A DNA stretch of 6,149 bases from an uncultured Pirellula sp. GTDB lineage: Bacteria > Planctomycetota > Planctomycetia > Pirellulales > Pirellulaceae. Every line of letters begins with the position of its first letter. The first letter of the stretch is position 1. This document shows positions 5,770-6,149 of this stretch, in pieces. The stretch spans positions 1-6,149 of the forward strand of contig CAILTZ010000442.1 in NCBI GenBank assembly GCA_903837255.1, written 5' to 3'. The notes below the pieces were generated by a model. The model did no database searches, was not told the origin of the DNA, and saw only the letters and a program-made list of their open reading frames with translations. Position numbers and translations under genes: made by a program.

Positions 5770-6149
5770 GTCGGGAGGCCGGGCAATCGCTCCTTTGGCG
5801 CTTGCAAAAGCGTCGGGGGGGAGGAAAGTCCGGGCTCCAACGAGCAAGATGGTCGATAACGTCGACCGGTCGCAAGGCCAGGGAAAGTGCAACAGAAAGG
5901 ATACCGCCGGACCGCAAGGTTTCGGTAAGGGTGAAATGGTGGGGTAAGAGCCCACCAGGGGGCGGGTGACTGTCCTCCTCGGCAAACCCCATCTGGAGCA
6001 AGATCCAACAGAGTGAGGCTACCAGCAATGGAGCCGCATCCGGCTCGTGATGCTAACACTCGGGTAGATCGCTTGAGCCACCGAGCAATCGATGGCCTAG
6101 ATGAATGATTGCCCTTGGCGATTTCTTCGCCATGACAGAACCCGGCTTA
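5770..6149 (+). ncRNA. rnpB: RNase P RNA, bacterial type A, 3' end cut by window edge
   Basis: Catalytic RNA of RNase P, which removes 5' leaders from pre-tRNAs. The universally conserved blocks are present: GAGGAAAGTCCGGGCT (5821-5836) and ACAGAACCCGGCTTA (6135-6149), which form P4; GTGCAACAGAAA (5887-5898); GGTAAGGGTGAAA (5924-5936); and GCCTAGATGAATGA (6095-6108). P2 is a perfect 8-bp helix (5781-5788 with 6107-6114). P8 is GGTCGA/TCGACC (5851-5867), P13 TGGTGGG/CCCACCA (5937-5957), P15 GATC/GATC (6002-6005 with 6067-6070), P16 GAGTG/CACTC (6011-6015 with 6057-6061), and P17 GAGCCG/CGGCTC (6031-6046). P18 (6077-6096) is capped by GCAA. The P16-P17 and P18 layout marks type A. P12 is reduced to 3 bp. 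An extra hairpin between P2 and P4 (6116-6132) matches P19. The 5' strand of P1 is near 5770-5780; its partner lies beyond the window. The 5' end is approximate. Confidence 0.97.

Noticed and set aside
5699..6059. Minus-strand open frames across 5699-6059
   Set aside because: They are antisense to rnpB, whose conserved structure explains the sequence.

Overview
The window looks like an ordinary chromosomal stretch of a planctomycete, most likely Pirellulaceae-like. The reasons are moderate GC, futalosine-pathway menaquinone genes, genes mostly without Shine-Dalgarno sequences, a secreted PD40 beta-propeller protein, and a type A RNase P RNA with a P19-like hairpin. The lineage is an inference from gene content; no 16S rRNA or other phylogenetic marker was compared.

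Layout. Positions 1-1871 (+) hold two menaquinone genes: the 3' part of mqnA (chorismate dehydratase, cut by the left edge) and a complete mqnC (radical SAM cyclic dehypoxanthinyl futalosine synthase), joined by a GTGA stop/start overlap. Positions 1876-4410 (-) hold a convergent two-gene unit. hisS (histidyl-tRNA synthetase) comes first in transcription and is followed after 6 bases by a secreted PD40/TolB-like propeller protein of unknown role. A good promoter (TATAAT, TTGGTC) lies about 85 bases upstream of hisS and fixes its start at 4410. Positions 4411-4979 are a divergent intergenic region with inverted repeats but no convincing gene. Positions 4980-5693 (+) encode an unrecognised 237-residue protein with a C-terminal ribbon-helix-helix (HicB/Arc-like) segment and an N-terminal array of four 5-residue repeats. 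It has the only strong ribosome binding site in the window. Its stop codon lies inside a 22-bp tandem duplication built of palindromes. From about 5770 to the right edge (+) is rnpB, the RNA of RNase P, complete except for the 3' strand of helix P1.

How the parts relate. MqnA and MqnC act in one pathway: MqnA makes the first intermediate from chorismate and MqnC performs a later cyclisation. HisS and RNase P are both tRNA-related housekeeping functions but are divergently arranged and separately promoted. The ribbon-helix-helix gene and the palindromic duplication just upstream of the rnpB promoter are the least explained part of the window. I see no mobile element, CRISPR array, tRNA or phage gene. 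Nothing here amounts to a clearly new system; the best leads are the ribbon-helix-helix protein with its adjoining repeats and the details of the RNase P RNA.
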